Shown one piece after another: positions 25,944-38,669 of a stretch of DNA of 64,000 nucleotides; position 1 is the stretch's first letter; each line of letters opens with the position of its first letter. The DNA comes from Paragyromitra xinjiangensis (taxonomy: Eukaryota > Ascomycota > Pezizomycetes > Pezizales > Discinaceae). The stretch is from positions 310,001 through 374,000 of the forward strand of contig JBCAMK010000005.1 of the NCBI GenBank assembly GCA_038503065.1. Direction: 5' to 3'. The notes beneath the pieces were generated by a model that searched no databases, was not told the origin of the DNA, and saw nothing but the letters and a program-made list of their open reading frames with translations. Both the position numbers and the translations under genes were made by a program.

Positions 25944-27206
25944 ATGCACGGGATGACATTGAGACAGAGGGCAACCCCTAGAGCACCCGCTTCCACACGT
26001 AGAGGCAGGAGGAATACGAGGAGGGAAGCAGCCTCACGCTCCAGGGTTTTGAGGCAAGCCCAAGTTAGCTGCAATACAATAGTTCAAGTAGCTAATTCGT
26101 TCATCATGGAAGAACGCGTCAATAGTACCAACCAGGCTCAGGATGAAGAAATGTCTGACGCCGGTACTGTTATCGCACCAACGGTGCTTAGCGAAAGATC
26201 GCCTTTATATCTGTTGGGGAATAACCCTACACCTAACATGGGGGTTGTCGACACTCCGCGTGGTCAAATGAGGGTCGAAAATGGCTACGATATCGGACAG
26301 GAAGCAAATCCTAGAGCAGGTTCTACGGTTGCCGCTAGCGTATATAGCCAAGCAGAGCCTCTACATTTCCTATTCAAGCAGGGCCATCGGGTCATAGTCC
26401 CGAATACGCCAAACGCTCAAGACAGCTGCATCTACGGCCGAAACGCCCAAGAGCAAGTAACACTCGAGAAAAACCAGTGTGTTGCCGCTAGTGGTACTGC
26501 CCCAGCGAGACTATTCCATCAGCCGAACCTCCAAGATGCCCCTGTGAGACAATCTTCCGTGTACTCAGAATCTGCAACGGAACCGGATACAGTCACACTC
26601 GAGCAGCTTCACCGAGATCGTTCTTGGTGGGGGTCTCTGACTGACCGGGACACTGTCCCGTCAGTGGCCGACCTTGGGGCCGCTCAGGTTGGCAAGAGGA
26701 GGGCAAGTGAAGGGTTAGATAATACTGCAGTGCAGCAGCAAGGGGAAAGCGGCAACATCGCCACCGATGGAAGAGAAGCGTTGAGCATAGCTCGCGCAGG
26801 TTTTGATGAAGAAGGCATCGGCCCAACACCAGAGCCTGAGGGGCGCCAAGTAGGACAGATACGGCCATGCCTGACAAATAAGACCCTCCACACGTGTGAC
26901 CATGCCGTCATTAATGGTGTTCAACACAGCGACACCTGCCAGCTTGAGGGTGTCGTTGGCCCACCAGTCTCTCAATCTCCTCCATCCGCTACCCTCTCTG
27001 TCAATCAGCAGGGGTTGCCCTCCGGCACCCAGCAAGTTCGGATCCCTCGCTGCTCTCATGTCCTTACTACTATTAAACGCGACGGGCGCTTATGCGCTGA
27101 CTGCCAAAACTGCATGCCAGAACAATCGAATTATACTGCGATGTGGGTTGCGGAACACTGCTCGACTGTCAAGCGACAAACGAGATCTAAACTTCGCAGA
27201 GCTTAA
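25944..27206 (+). CDS. MTLR-family protein, copy A (420 aa)
   Basis: Function is unknown and no named family is recognised. It is an uninterrupted 420-residue ORF from an ATG whose surroundings (TTAGATGCA) match copy B at 56375. The N-terminus is M-H-G-M-T-L-R-Q-R followed by about 25 Arg-rich residues. An acidic D-E-E-M-S-D-A-G-T motif follows near residue 70. Next come two degenerate modules of the form V-x-[DN]-T-P...N-G-Y-D...A-A-S-V-Y-S-Q-A-E-x-L-H (about 95-135 and 150-195). There is one W-W-G-S-L-T-D-R-D motif (about 232-240). The C-terminal ~50 residues contain several Cys (C-A-D-C-x2-C), the motif Y-T-A-M-W-V-x2-H-C and the basic end K-R-Q-T-R-S-K-L-R-R-A. The basic ends suggest a nuclear or nucleic-acid-binding protein, which is inference only. 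No intron is needed. Relatives lie at 56375, about 58154, 62241 and 63616. Confidence 0.65.
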   Translation: MHGMTLRQRATPRAPASTRRGRRNTRREAASRSRVLRQAQVSCNTIVQVANSFIMEERVNSTNQAQDEEMSDAGTVIAPTVLSERSPLYLLGNNPTPNMGVVDTPRGQMRVENGYDIGQEANPRAGSTVAASVYSQAEPLHFLFKQGHRVIVPNTPNAQDSCIYGRNAQEQVTLEKNQCVAASGTAPARLFHQPNLQDAPVRQSSVYSESATEPDTVTLEQLHRDRSWWGSLTDRDTVPSVADLGAAQVGKRRASEGLDNTAVQQQGESGNIATDGREALSIARAGFDEEGIGPTPEPEGRQVGQIRPCLTNKTLHTCDHAVINGVQHSDTCQLEGVVGPPVSQSPPSATLSVNQQGLPSGTQQVRIPRCSHVLTTIKRDGRLCADCQNCMPEQSNYTAMWVAEHCSTVKRQTRSKLRRA

Positions 27207-28193
27207 CCGGTTTGGCGGCTGTTCAATTGTAAATGAGATGTGTAGATGGGTGGTAATTGCTGCTATGGAAAGGAAGTCGGCCAGAGATTGTACTTTCATT
27301 ACTTGCTGTGAACAGCTCTACTAGTGGTAGTAGTTATAGTAGTAGCGATTAGCCTAGTCCTGTATTGGAAAGTAAGGTAATAAACTGTATAACCATACTG
27401 TTCCCACTGTCAATTTGGGATATTCCGTTACATGTTTCGGGTACGGTAAATACCTGCGTCTATACCATCCGGACAGACGGTGAATAATTGCTGCACCTGC
27501 ACACTTGCGATACAAAGCTAGTTATGTAGGCGGCACTGGTGTGCGGCTTTGTCATGAGGATGCAGTACGTAGGAGGCGGAGAAAATAGTGCACGCAAGGT
27601 CGGTGCTATCATTGGTGCCACAGGTATTGTACTAATCGTGTCATTATAGCAGTGAAGTTTCGCTTTCTGCAGTCCTCTATCGTTTGTTTCGAATGTGTTT
27701 CGATCGTTTCATACACTGAATGTTGTAGATCTTCCATAGAGCCCCGTTTTAAACCTCTATCCCGCACCCCAGCACCCTCACTGGGATTACATCAATGGAT
27801 ACCGACACAAACTTAGCGCCTAACAATAATCACAGCTAGGGCTGTGGTCTATAAAGTCTTCTACAATACCCCGGGGTGGCGATGCGACAGTTAAATTCGG
27901 CATGGGCTCCAGTTGCCCCAACCTATTGCATCATTGTCATTCTACACAATCAATGCGCAATTAAACGCTCTTGCAATGCTTACTCCAGTCCTATCACTCT
28001 CTCACATATTCGCCTCGCGTGATAGCAGCTTCTGGGTGTGTGGCAGAAAAACATCCTTTATTACCAGCAGCTGGTCTGCCGAACAGCACCAGGCAATCAC
28101 GAGACGAACTGAACACCAGCGAGCTGCCAACATAGTTGATAAAACTTAATTGGTTATATAGGAATCGTGAGAGGACTAGCAGGTCACATTGTA
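27207..28193. other. 3' flank of copy A; no further gene
   Basis: No supported ORF. After removal of the 25-kb element, this flank would continue at 53291. The last seven bases (CATTGTA, 28187-28193) are the left copy of the target duplication of that element. Confidence 0.5.
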
Positions 28194-28400
28194 TACGGCA
28201 GCCTAGTGGGACCGAATGCCAATAACTAAGCGAGCGTTGCAACGCAGTGAGCCAATGATTTGCAAATCATCCTATTGTTCAATGAAAGGACCGATAAACA
28301 GAACCAGCATTTGCAAATCATTCAACTGTTCAACGAAGGTCTCGACAAATAGTGTAATCTTTTGCAAATCATCTGCTTATTCAACGAGTATTCACCAACC
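28194..28400 (+). repeat. Left TIR and subterminal repeats of the level-1 element
   Basis: The perfect TIR is 28194-28246 and is followed by a diverged match to the right end. The word TTTGCAAATCAT occurs three times (near 28259, 28311 and 28372). The first lies in the 14-nt palindrome TGATTTGCAAATCA, a likely transposase-binding site. The repeats also encode a short peptide repeat that is in frame in the right-end gene and out of frame here. Confidence 0.85.
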
Positions 28401-28560
28401 CGTACCATGATGTCAAAATATGTCTACAAATAACAAACAATAGACTCAAGTTGCTATTATCAATATATAAAGTATTAAAATGAGAAAAACTTGTAAATAG
28501 ACCGACACTTAAACAAAAATAAAAAATAAAAAACTATCCATGACCACAAACTTAACTCAA

Positions 28561-29930
28561 TTATTCACGGATACGTAGACGTTGTGATGACCGCCGTTTA
28601 GCAACTGGTGACTTCACATTGGTTGAATCAGGAATTTGGATCAAATCGCTTGCACTTGGATTTGTATGCGAAGCAGATATAATGGCTGAGTTTGCGGGTA
28701 TAAGAGTTGGTGAAGAAGAGATCTCTGTATGACTTCTTTTTTTGCTCTATTTAAAAATTAGCCATAAATCAGAAGTATTGTAGAAAGACAAAAACACACT
28801 AGATTTTGTATGTTACCAGAGTCATCGACACGGGTAAAATTGGTAGTGGAATTCTCATTCCTCAATTGGCTCACAATAGCAGGTTTAAGTTTTTCCGTAG
28901 TGTTTTTATCTTTTTTCAAACCCTCTAAAGCATCGCAACCTACATCAGCTTTACTCGTTCTTAGATAGGGTATGAGTATAGACAAAAAATATTACCCGTT
29001 ACTTCCAATAGAACAACTGAGGACTCAGATTGCCCATCTGGTTCAAGTTCACCCGGTATAGTGGGTGTGGTCTCTTTAGAGACTGCCGGTTCAAGTTCCA
29101 CAATAACCCAAATCTTTTTTCCAAATCTAGCCATCATAGTACTGACTTTACAAGGGTCCATTTCTCGCAAACCAAGGGTTTGTGGGCCATCTTTTGCAGT
29201 ATACCATGTTGCTAATGTGAGTGTTGCTGCAACTTCTTCCAAAGCAATCGACCATTGACCATACTTTGCTGTCCATTTGGGGGCCTCGTTTAAGATATAT
29301 TCTTCAATCCAAACACTCCATCCAATAACATACTCATCAAGTTCACTACCTGATTGTGGTACGCAAAGCTCGAAACAATCTGATATTTTTATACATAAGT
29401 TTATGTTCCATCATATTCACAATAGCATGGAATCAAAGAAATGAGTGTAACCTAGTTTTGTAAATTTTCCCCACCCATGAGAGCTTTTTATTCCCTCCAA
29501 CACAATAAAAACTCGTCTGTCTTGGATACTCGCACTCTCATTTCCAGTAGTTGAACATAATTTTTCTGGGAGGATTTTTCCTTTTACCAGTGCAGATCCT
29601 GGTATCACTTTACCAGATCCTGTTCGAACAGTGATACGTTTAAACCGTTTTTGTCGGTTCAATTCCACTTCATTCTTCATCAATGAGAGAGAAGCAAATC
29701 GTGGAGCAATTTGCATTGCACTTGGCATAGCAGTAGATTCTGAATTTTCGACACACACCAAGTGATTGATAGCTGGCAGCCCATTTCTGGCACTAGCAGC
29801 ATGTTGAGCAGTTTTATCAATCGTAATCTGAGAATTTAAAGACTCATATGTTGAAGGTGTTATAATAGCTGTTGCCGCCACTTGTTTTGCTTCATCTAAA
29901 AGCCTCTAAGTATTAGTATTATCATAATAG
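28561..29930 (-). CDS. Level-1 accessory gene, 3' portion; unknown function
   Basis: Coding texture runs on the minus strand from a probable acceptor (ATACTTAG, about 29908) down to TAA at 28561-28563. The largest exon (to about 29450) has an ordinary amino-acid mix. Later exons follow, with one clear intron at 28816-28747 (donor GTAACA, acceptor AATAG). The C-terminus is basic (A-K-R-R-S-S-Q-R-L-R-I-R-E) and looks like a nuclear-localisation signal. No known domain is seen. The 5' part is missing here because the level-2 element inserted just upstream. A Cys-rich minus-strand fragment at 48491-48660 is the likely displaced 5' exon. It is convergent with nothing and lies at the left end of the element, so it is probably an accessory protein of the transposon. 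Confidence 0.45.
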
Positions 29931-30359
29931 TTAAACAATTACATTTATAACTTATAAAAATAAAGTGATGTTGAGCTACATCAGCAAAAAAACGGATTGT
30001 CGCCCGGTCCGCCCAATGCATCAGGCGACCGGGGCGGTCGGGGCGGAATATAGCCCTCCCTCAGGCTGTAAATTTTGCCCTTCACGTCTGGGCGACAGCT
30101 TACTAGAGGTCGGCATGGGGGCGCCCTAGGTTCAGGAAGCTATTCTCTGGGCGACCACGGAGGGTTGACGAGCGTCTGGAGGACAGCAGGGGGAGAGCAG
30201 TGCGCCCACAGAATCACATTTTCAGCAGGTCGCCCTGTAGTCTAGTTTGGAGGCTTTAGCCCATATGCTTGTTTACAATCGTTCTATTATTTCTATGGAT
30301 CTATATAGTTCTATATGTACATGTGTCTGTTCTTCGTACTCTACAGGTAGGAGGGGGGT

Positions 30360-30760
30360 TGAGCAGCGAATTGACCATATGGCGCAGGCAGCGGAGGCTG
30401 CAGCAGCAAATCGATCAATTGGCGGAGGCGGCGGAAGCTCAGGCAGCGAATCGACCATATGGCGCAGGCAGCGGAGGCTGCAGCAGCGAATCGACCAATT
30501 GGCGGAGGCGGAGAAAGCTCAGGCAGCAGATCGACGACCTCCAGGAGGCGGTGGAAGATCAGGCAGCGAATTGACCATATGGCGGAGGCAGCAGCAGCGA
30601 ATTGACCAATTGGCGGAGGCGGAGGAAGCTCAGGCAGCGGATCGACGACCTCCAGGAGGCGGCGGAAGCTCAGGCAGCGGAGGCAGCGGAGGCTGCAGCA
30701 ACGAATCGATCAATTGACTGAGGCAGCAGAAGCTCAGGCAGCGAATCGATCAGCATATAG
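30360..30760 (+). repeat. Tandem coiled-coil-coding repeats, frame-cycling
   Basis: Imperfect units of about 60 bp contain CAATTGGCGGAGGCGGAGG and GCTCAGGCAGCGAATCGA words. Each encodes a peptide close to I-D-Q-L-A-E-A-E-E-A-Q-A-A-D-R, but successive copies fall in different frames, so no long protein survives. Two frames stay open over much of the array. It is probably the remnant of a coiled-coil gene of level 2. Confidence 0.6.
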
Positions 30761-31332
30761 AGCTCGCTTAGGCGGAAGCACAGCATCAGCAAAAATAATT
30801 ATCGCCTCCTGGAGTTTGGGCATGTCTCCCCGGGAGGCAATTTTCTCCCTGACCTCCATGTGCTCCCTGACCTCCTTGAGGAGTGGTCACGCTACTACAT
30901 CCTCATGGAGGATATACCTAATCCTTTCCACTCCAGCCATCTCCGGGAGGAAATGACTACTCTTCGTCGCTGCAGTCAACTCGTGGAGCGCCTAACAACT
31001 TCTTCATATCTCTAGGAGGATAATGCTTCTCTTTCCCGCAAAGTTTCAGGAGTTTTGCTTAGTAATTGCAGCCAAGCACGTGGTATCTAGATTTGATTGG
31101 CTCTATTCGCTTGATTGATACAGTATTGCCACGTAGGATATTAAGTATCCTACGCCTACTCCCATCCTTTGCCTACTTCCATCCTTCGCCCACTTCCATC
31201 TCTCATCTACTCTATGTTCTCCAAGTCTCTGACTATATACAAGCTCCCACGGTCCCCAATCCTTGAGGATGCCCTGTCTCCCAATCCACCCATGTTCCCA
31301 CGTTCCTAGTCCTGCGAGGATACTCAGTATCC

Positions 31333-34300
31333 TCAATTCTCTAAAGTATAGATCTCATTAAACGTTGTAAGGTCAATTCTGTTGTTGACTAGCCATTTAG
31401 TATTATTCTCTTGGAGCTCCGGCTGCTCGGGAATGAGATGCGCGATTCCCATGATATTCTTTATCCCTACAATGAATCGATCATCCATCAACCTAGTAGA
31501 TACTCTCACCATCCCATGGATGCCCGTAATCCTCCCTCCACCCGGAGAGGCTCGTAGCATCCTCACAAGGACTAGTCGATGTGTATACCGTGTATGAGGA
31601 TCTCGAATCTTAAAAAGGCAAAGCACTTTGGCTGGAAGGCGTCCTCGAAGAGCGCCAAACTGGCCCTCGTCTCCTACCTGGACCCACACCCAATCGTTTC
31701 GAGGAGCCTGACCCCTAAACGCTCGCTCCCATTTGCATCTCACACGATGAAGCTCAAACTCCTCAGGTTGCTGGAACTTAGGCACAGGGACTCGAAGGTG
31801 AGAGAACATCTCAGCTGGGTATGTAAGAAGAGCCTCTGTATCCTCCTCAAGACGATGCTCATCCTTCAAATTCTGACTGCTGTAATATAGTATTCGTTCT
31901 GGTAGATCCGGGATATTCATTTGGGAGATGATGTCATGCAGAAGGGAAACCTTCGCCTGTCGACCACACAATCGCCGGAGGGATGCCCTTTCTCCTGTAT
32001 GTTGGACCTTCGATCGTCTGGGTTTAAGGATATCGTGCAGCTGCGAATTGGGAGGCTCGGCATCCCCATAATTGGGAGGCTCAGCATCCCTAAAAAGGGC
32101 CTGGAGGTTCAATATACGCATACCCAATGCTTGTCGACGTGCGTAGTAGTGCAGGATTTGCTTCGTCGAATCGTTTTTGTTGGATGCCCTATATCCTTCT
32201 TTGATCTGCTGCTGATGTGCCGTCTCCCCAACCTCAGTAGAAAACATGGGGATCCCTCCATACCGCTCAACGTGCTCATGGAAGTGCGTTAAGAGGTGCA
32301 TCTTTGGAAAGTTGAAGTGGCTTTCTTCCTGCTGCGTTTCAACGAGTAGCTCCCTCCTCTCAAGCCTATCTGCATCCTTCAATCGTCTTTTTTTGGATCC
32401 TGTAGGAGGAGGCCTGGCATCCTGCGATAGCTTCAAGCGTTTGACTGTTGCGCGTGCCTTTGCGCTTGCCTTCTTGGAAGCTCTGAATTCTAGGAAGATA
32501 TCTTTATGCTTGTGGAAGTCGGCCAGATACTGGTCCATATATCACAAGGTTTCAGGTGTATGGCTCCGATACTGTGCCATAAGGTGGAAATCGATAAAAC
32601 TCCGCACACAAAGGATAGCTCGCTTGAAAGGATATAGCTCATCCTTCGAAGGATTGAGCAGCGCAACTGCAAAAGCCCCGAGAAGGATACGGCCGAGATT
32701 GCGCATCTCCTTGCCCTGCCACTGGGAAACCTCTCGATAGGCTTTAGTTGGCCTAGCCAGGCCTGGGAAGGGGGGTATCAACATCCAGACTTCATCAAAT
32801 GCCTGCTGCCTCTTGTGCTTCTCGAGGAAGCTCTCTATCCACTCCATCAAATGCTTCAATATACCGAGATATATATTATGCAGGAGGTCTGGCTTGTGGA
32901 GGTCTCCAGCACGAGGGAGATGTGGCATCCCCCAAAAGACGTTGAATGGCGCTTTCAGCCCTTGTTCAGCAAGATACTCCAATTCCTGAGGATCCCCAGT
33001 AACGGCAAAGGATTGAGCCACTTTCTGATACTCCTTGTCGTTTCGCTTTGGGCTGCTGACGAGCTCACCAAGTTGGTCTGGCTTGACTTCGCACTTTGGG
33101 CAAGCGTTTTGCTGTAGGTTGTGGAGTTGGCAATGCTCTGCGTGGTCAGCCATCCAAGCACAAAGGATTGGATAGCACATTCGGTACTGAGCATCCGCAC
33201 ATGCTAATCGGATTCCAGTCATCCCAGCCTCTTTCATATCCTTGAAAAGGATGCTGAGGACCTTGTATAGTATATTTCTATTGGCTTCTCGGCGGAGCCT
33301 ATTGGTTGAATTGTCTTTGGTAAACTTTGGAGGGATCGGGAGGAGTGCCACGAGAATCATAGCCATATTCGTTGGCTTATTTCGAACTTCGGAAGGGATA
33401 TTCCCTATCGTCAAGTAGATTGGCCAAGCCTTCTTATCACCTGAGAAATTGGTGAGATATGTGCCATCCGAGCCGCAGATGACTGGAATCACCGCGCCCC
33501 GTGAGGTGCTTTCCTAGCCATGAGAATTAGCAGAATAATAGATATTTGGGAGCAAATAGCTAACCTGTACTTCCCACCACCAGTCTGCTGTATGGAGCTC
33601 AGAATACATCCTCTCTCCGCTGTTGTTGTATTCTCAAACTGGACGATAGACCATATCCTCGGTATATGCTGGCTGTTTGAGCAAATATTGGATACAGGCC
33701 AGTATTGGCCTGAAGTAATACCACGTCACTCTCTTCCTCATCCCTTCCATGACTTCACAACTCCCTCGCTGCCAGTGCGCTTGGCCTAAATCCGGATCTA
33801 TCCTATCGAGGAGTCTGTACATCGTATGGGCAGACCTAAATCCTGGCGTATGAGTGCAGAGCCCCTCGTTGAAATACTCCTTGATACGGGTTTTTGCTAT
33901 TCCACTCTCTATTATCCACCTAGTGAGCTTGAAGTCAAAAGCCATCTCAAATGGAGTGTATGGGTTTGAGAGGAGGAACTCCACAACCTCCTGATGATCC
34001 TCCACATCCCTCAAAGAGCACGCTGCATTGGTATATTGAATTATCCTTGGGCTAGATAACTGGATGGGTCCTGTACCATTATTCACGTCGTCATCCTCCG
34101 TATCGGATGGTGAAGGATTCTCATTATCCTCCTCATTTCCACCTACAGTGCTCCCATTTGATGACCCACCTCCGGAGCATATGTCTTCCCAATCACTGTC
34201 TGGATTCTGTCGGCGCCATGAACCAACTCCTGAGCCATCCTCCTCATCCTCTTCGGATTGAGAGCCTCCTTGGCCAAATACCAGTGCGATGGAAGCATAC

Positions 34301-34398
34301 TTAGAGTGGATAGCCATCATATGAGCATGCAACGACAGAGCTGAGCTGTAAGTGCGGCGGCACAATGGGCAGCGGGATCTTGGAGCCTCCGAATCCAT
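31333..34398 (-). pseudogene. Plavaka-type transposase with two in-frame TGA codons
   Basis: Exon 1 is 34398-33565, the intron 33564-33514 (51 nt, GTTAGC...TGCTAATTC...CTAG), and exon 2 33513-31333. The spliced frame would be about 1004 residues, normal for the family. The N-terminus has a C2H2 finger (C-P-L-C...H...H, residues 10-30), then an acidic Ser/Gly linker. Next is the family region P-Y-T-P-F-E...W-I-I-E-S-G. In exon 2 come the catalytic-region signatures F-W-G-M-P-H...D-L-L-H-N-I-Y-L-G and H-F-N-F-P-K-M-H-L. In-frame TGA codons interrupt the frame at 33636-33634 and 32544-32542, and no frameshift is needed. At both sites the family usually has a non-stop residue and CGA is the simplest precursor (inference). 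The gene should cut and paste the element via a DDE/RNase H-fold domain, but this copy is probably dead unless stops are read through. Confidence 0.8.
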
Positions 34399-34935
34399 AT
34401 CAACTTGAAGGATACTGTGTATCGGCTGTGGAGCAAGATGCTAGGAGTGGGATGCTGGAGCTCGTTTCAAGTTGGGAGTAGAATGCACCCTCCGGGTTGA
34501 TTCTGGTCCTGGAAGGAAGTATGATATCAATACTCGCTAAGAGAAATTAGGATGCTGACACTCGCTGATAGAAAATAGGATATTTGCTCACTAATGGGAG
34601 GATACAGACAGGAGCTTGCGCGGGAACGGAATGTTGCCCCGTGGAGGATTTGCCGCGATTGCTGGAAATCAGCCTCGGGGATGCTAATGCCGAGGAGAAG
34701 TAGGATGCTGAGAGGGGGTAGGATACTGGAAGGGAGTAGGATGCTGTAACTCGCTGAAGTGGAGTGATATTGGTCGCTAGAGTAGGATTCTGCTGCTTGC
34801 AAAGGTAGGAAGCTCTTGCTGCTGCTCGTTGGAGTTCAGGGGGTGTTGATATGAAGTTGAAATATGGGAGCAGGCTAATCCCAAAATAGGAGGTGTAGGC
34901 GTCGCTTAGTGGTTTCAAGGTGGGTTAGGGTTGGC
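34399..34935. promoter_or_regulatory. Upstream region of the transposase with GTAGGATGCTG repeats
   Basis: At least eight AGGATGCTG/AGGATACTG words, several with AAGTAGG before them, lie between the transposase start and the gypsy insertion. Similar GGATAC words recur in the right half of the element, so these are probably element-specific binding or promoter repeats. Confidence 0.4.
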
Positions 34936-35670
34936 TGTAACGGACCCACAAGGCTGTTACATGCGAAAGGTAGAATAGACCCGGGCAGACGGAGAGGTAC
35001 AAGGACCAGCATGAGTGGAGTAGCTACCACATGCTAGGGAACACCAGTACCCCGCTGACCTGGTGGTTAGGAACATCCGGAGGTGCTAAGGCTGACGGGC
35101 CTGTAGCAGATCACCGATGACATCAAACACTTAGAGATGTGGTTGAGTTCCTAATCCACCTGTGCATGCCCCACCAGCTATGGCTGATAGGCGGCGCAAC
35201 TGGGAGAACTATTCTAGCGGACACCTGACGCAACTATGGATTGATCAGCGCCATGCAAGTAGTCCTGTAGGACTAGGCTGGCGGATCACAGAGTCCTGAC
35301 TGGTAGAGCAGTGCATGAGGAGCGGTTGCACATGAGGTGCAGAACTCCAGCGGAATGTGAGAGAACACTTCCGAAAGAGACCGCCCATGATCACTGACAG
35401 GATTCAGGGTTAACCGGATCCCCCAGCTGAGTAGAACCTGAGTAGAGGCGGCGAGCATGCAGTACTACAAGTACTGGCGAGCCCCGCCACCAGTTGCTCT
35501 TCTCCATCTTCGACCAGAGACCTAGTGACGGGAATTACCGAGTTCCGTCCTTAAGATTATTGAGTATACCGCACGAAAATACTTTAAGATCTCAGCCTGA
35601 CTTTAGTATAAGAACGGCCGTTTTCCTATCTAGCCTTAGCAGTTGTCTGTAGAGGACCACCCCCGTTACA
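34936..35670 (+). repeat. 5' LTR of the gypsy element
   Basis: 735 bp, TGTAACGGACCC...CCCCCGTTACA. A related solo copy in reverse orientation lies at 51960-52692. No standard TGG-starting primer-binding site follows directly (the next bases are GTATAATCTT), so priming may be unusual or the site altered. Confidence 0.95.
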
Positions 35671-35710
35671 GTATAATCTTAGGGACTCAGTCACCTTGAG
35701 ATCACCCATC

Positions 35711-37899
35711 ATGAGATCCTCCCGCAGATCCGAAACCCCGGCAATCAATGCCCCGGTGCTTCCCCTTCAGATTACATGGGAGAAGAAGGAACTAGCAGTA
35801 GGAGAGACAGACATGACCCAACTAGTCCACCGCCCGAAATCCACTATCCAAAGACATATCCCAGGCATCTCCACCCCATGGACAGACACATCAAAAGTCA
35901 CCATAGCCGATTTCTTTGACGCATTTCAAGACCATCTCATGTCCCAGATCAACCTATCGGTTGGGGATACCACACAGACCATGAGAATGCTACAGGAACG
36001 GCAAGAAGTGGAGAATACCTTGTTGCGGGAGGCTGCCGAGTATTTGGACCGGAAGGTCCTCAATCTCCAGCAGCATCTACAACAGTTGCTGACGGACAAA
36101 GACGACCTCGCAACTGATCCCATGGATATAGACCCCCCCGAAGCAGTTGGAATTCCTGACTACATCGGAGCACTACAGCAGGCCATTACAGAAGGCCGCC
36201 TACACATCACCGCACCCCCGAAACCAACAGCAGGAAGAGAAAGATCCAGTAGTGTCTTTCTCTCAGATACCTTCCCAATCACCCTACCTACCACACCTAC
36301 CAATAAAGCAGACCCCCCATCGTTACCCCCTGCAGTTCAAAAACCAGCAGTTAGTTTTGCGCCCTCAGGCTCATCCTCTACTCCAATACCTCCGCAGACA
36401 CCTAGAGGTCCCTTTTCTTATGGACCCTGGTCCCTTGTAGGCGGCAGTGGTTATACACCACCACCCCTCGATAGTGGTAGCTCATGGCTACCAAGAGGAA
36501 CATACCCAAGGCCCTTGGAAGGAAGGAAGGAAGAAGGAGAAAGTAGTGGAGGAAGAACAGGAAGAGAAACCAGTGAACAACAAGGGCAGGGAAACGAGAA
36601 CCAGGGAGGAGGAGCAGGAGGAGGTGATGGAAATATAGGAGTAGGAGGAGGAGACCCCGGTGATAGTAGTAGCAGCAGCAGTAGTGAAGGAGGGGCAGAG
36701 AGGGATCCGAAGGAGTGGAAGAAGTATTTCCGCAAGAAGCAGCGGAAAGCAGAGAAGAAGATGTTGGAGATGATGGCTACAGTTTTCAGCAGTGGCACCG
36801 GTCCCACCTCTACTGGGAGCCTCAGGGGACGAGAACCCAAGGCACCTCAACCCAGCAAGTTCAAAGGAGAAGCTACCGATGTGGACCGATTCCTCCGGCA
36901 ATGCGAAAATGTCTTCACTATTGAAGCATCCAGTTTTCAGCAGGAATCAATCAAGATCCGCTACACTGGTAACCTTCTCGAAGGACATGCAGCAGTCAAC
37001 TGGTATGAGGCCTACCATAACCTCATAGACCAAGGTGCTGCCGATAGAGCTGCAGGACGACCTGTTCAGCTTGACCTCACTGGAACCATTGGGTTACCTT
37101 TTCCAATTCCTTTCGATCATCCTTTGGTGATAGAGTCACCAGAGAAGAGGCGGTAGCTAAGTGGGATAAACTCTCCCAGACCGCTGGAATTGATGCTTTC
37201 CTGGACCAGATAGTCCAACTCATGTGGAAAACCGGTTATGCGGGCGAGGTTGTGGATGATAAAATATCCCAAGGCCTCACCGCTGAGCTGGCTCTGGATT
37301 GGGCTAAGGTTGCAGTCAAACCTCAGTCCCTCCATGAGAGGATACAGATGATCCGCCACATGGGACATGTCCTGGAAAGACATAGGAAGGTCAGAGCCCG
37401 GAGTCCAGGGCAACAGGAGAAGGAGGTGAGAAGAAGAAGAGATCCAGAGGTAGAGGCAAAGGTCGAGTACCGCCGCCTCCCCTGAGAACAAGTCCACTTC
37501 CGGGGTAGTAACCCACCGCAGGAGAAGAAAGATAAAGCTGTGGAGCTAAAAGGTATGGCAGAGTCCAACCTCCTTGATAAGACACCACATGCTAACCACC
37601 CCTTGATAGGAATACCCGAGGGTATCCTTTCCGATAGAAAGAAGGCAGATAAATGCCTGAAATGCGGAAAGGGTGGACATGCATGGTTTAAGTGTTGGAC
37701 TACTGATCCGGTAACTGTTAGAGTTGCGGCAGTAAGAAAGAGGAAGAGAGGAACTGAGCTAGAGGCCAGTGATCCTCCGGAATCTAAGAAGGGAAAAGTT
37801 GCCACTGTATCTAGATCAGGACAGAGTTCCGGCAGTCTCAAACAGGAGACTGGTGTATTTACGGCGGTAGATGATGACAGTGGACCTGAAATCATCTAG
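35711..37899 (+). pseudogene. gag, frameshifted
   Basis: The ATG is at 35711. A first open segment (to about 37120) contains a Pro/Gly/Ser-rich region and the capsid-like part (P-S-K-F-K-G-E...V-D-R-F-L-R-Q-C-E). The reading then shifts frame near 37085-37150 and continues through E-E-A-V-A-K-W-D-K-L. It shifts again near 37440-37530 to a segment with a CCHC zinc knuckle (C-L-K-C-G-K-G-G-H-A-W-F-K-C, about 37655-37696), ending at TAG 37897. The knuckle is the nucleocapsid RNA-binding motif. Confidence 0.8.
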
Positions 37900-37995
37900 C
37901 CTAGTCATTCTTTAGAAATATATTTCGTTGGGCAGGACCCTATTGCTCCTACTGGTACTGAGGAGGGATAATATCCCGAAATTTGCTGGTCAAAT

Positions 37996-38577
37996 ATGCC
38001 AGTTCTCCCAAGCTATACCCAGATACAGATAGGGCCATCGCTAGCGATCATTGATACCCTGCGATCAAAAAAGAAAACCTCAACCACTATGTCTACAGGC
38101 TACACTCCATTTCAAGGCGGCATAAGTAAGACCAGACCCGAGAGGTCAGTGGCAAAGCGCCAGAGAAGTCCCAGTCATGAAGACCACCCACCAACGAAGA
38201 GAAGAATGGAAGAACCCCCGCCAGAACCCGTCCATGGGCAGAGACCCATCCTGAAGGCTGAGTTGAACTGGAAGGTGCGGAACCACATCAGCAGGTGCCA
38301 TGGAAGGTTCCTGTTTGACACTGGATGCACCGGGCCTATCCTCAGCGAAGAGTTTGTGAAGAAGGAGAAGATACCTGTGGAGCGCCGGGATTCTCCTATT
38401 CAGATGTTTGATGCCCAAGGTGACCTCATGATGGGAGCTGGCGAGTATTTTACTGCCACCCTCGACATGGTCATGGGCAAACATGAGGAGTTGATCCGGT
38501 GGGAGGTGGGACCTTTAGAAGAAGGCATCTCCGGATATCTTCCCATCTCATGGGCTCAAGCACAACCCAGACTTTGA
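37996..38577 (+). pseudogene. pol: aspartic protease segment
   Basis: A basic linker (K-R-R-M-E-E-P-P) leads to the retropepsin active-site motif F-L-F-D-T-G-C-T-G (about 38310-38335) and a protease-like body. The frame ends in TGA at 38575-38577, about 90 bp before the RT frame, which implies a frameshift between the two. Confidence 0.75.
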
Positions 38578-38669
38578 TTGGCATACTGGCTGCGTCAGGT
38601 GGAGGAGTGACTATTGCAGAAGCATTGCATTCCCGCCGATGTCACGATTGAAGTATGTGAAGACTGGAG

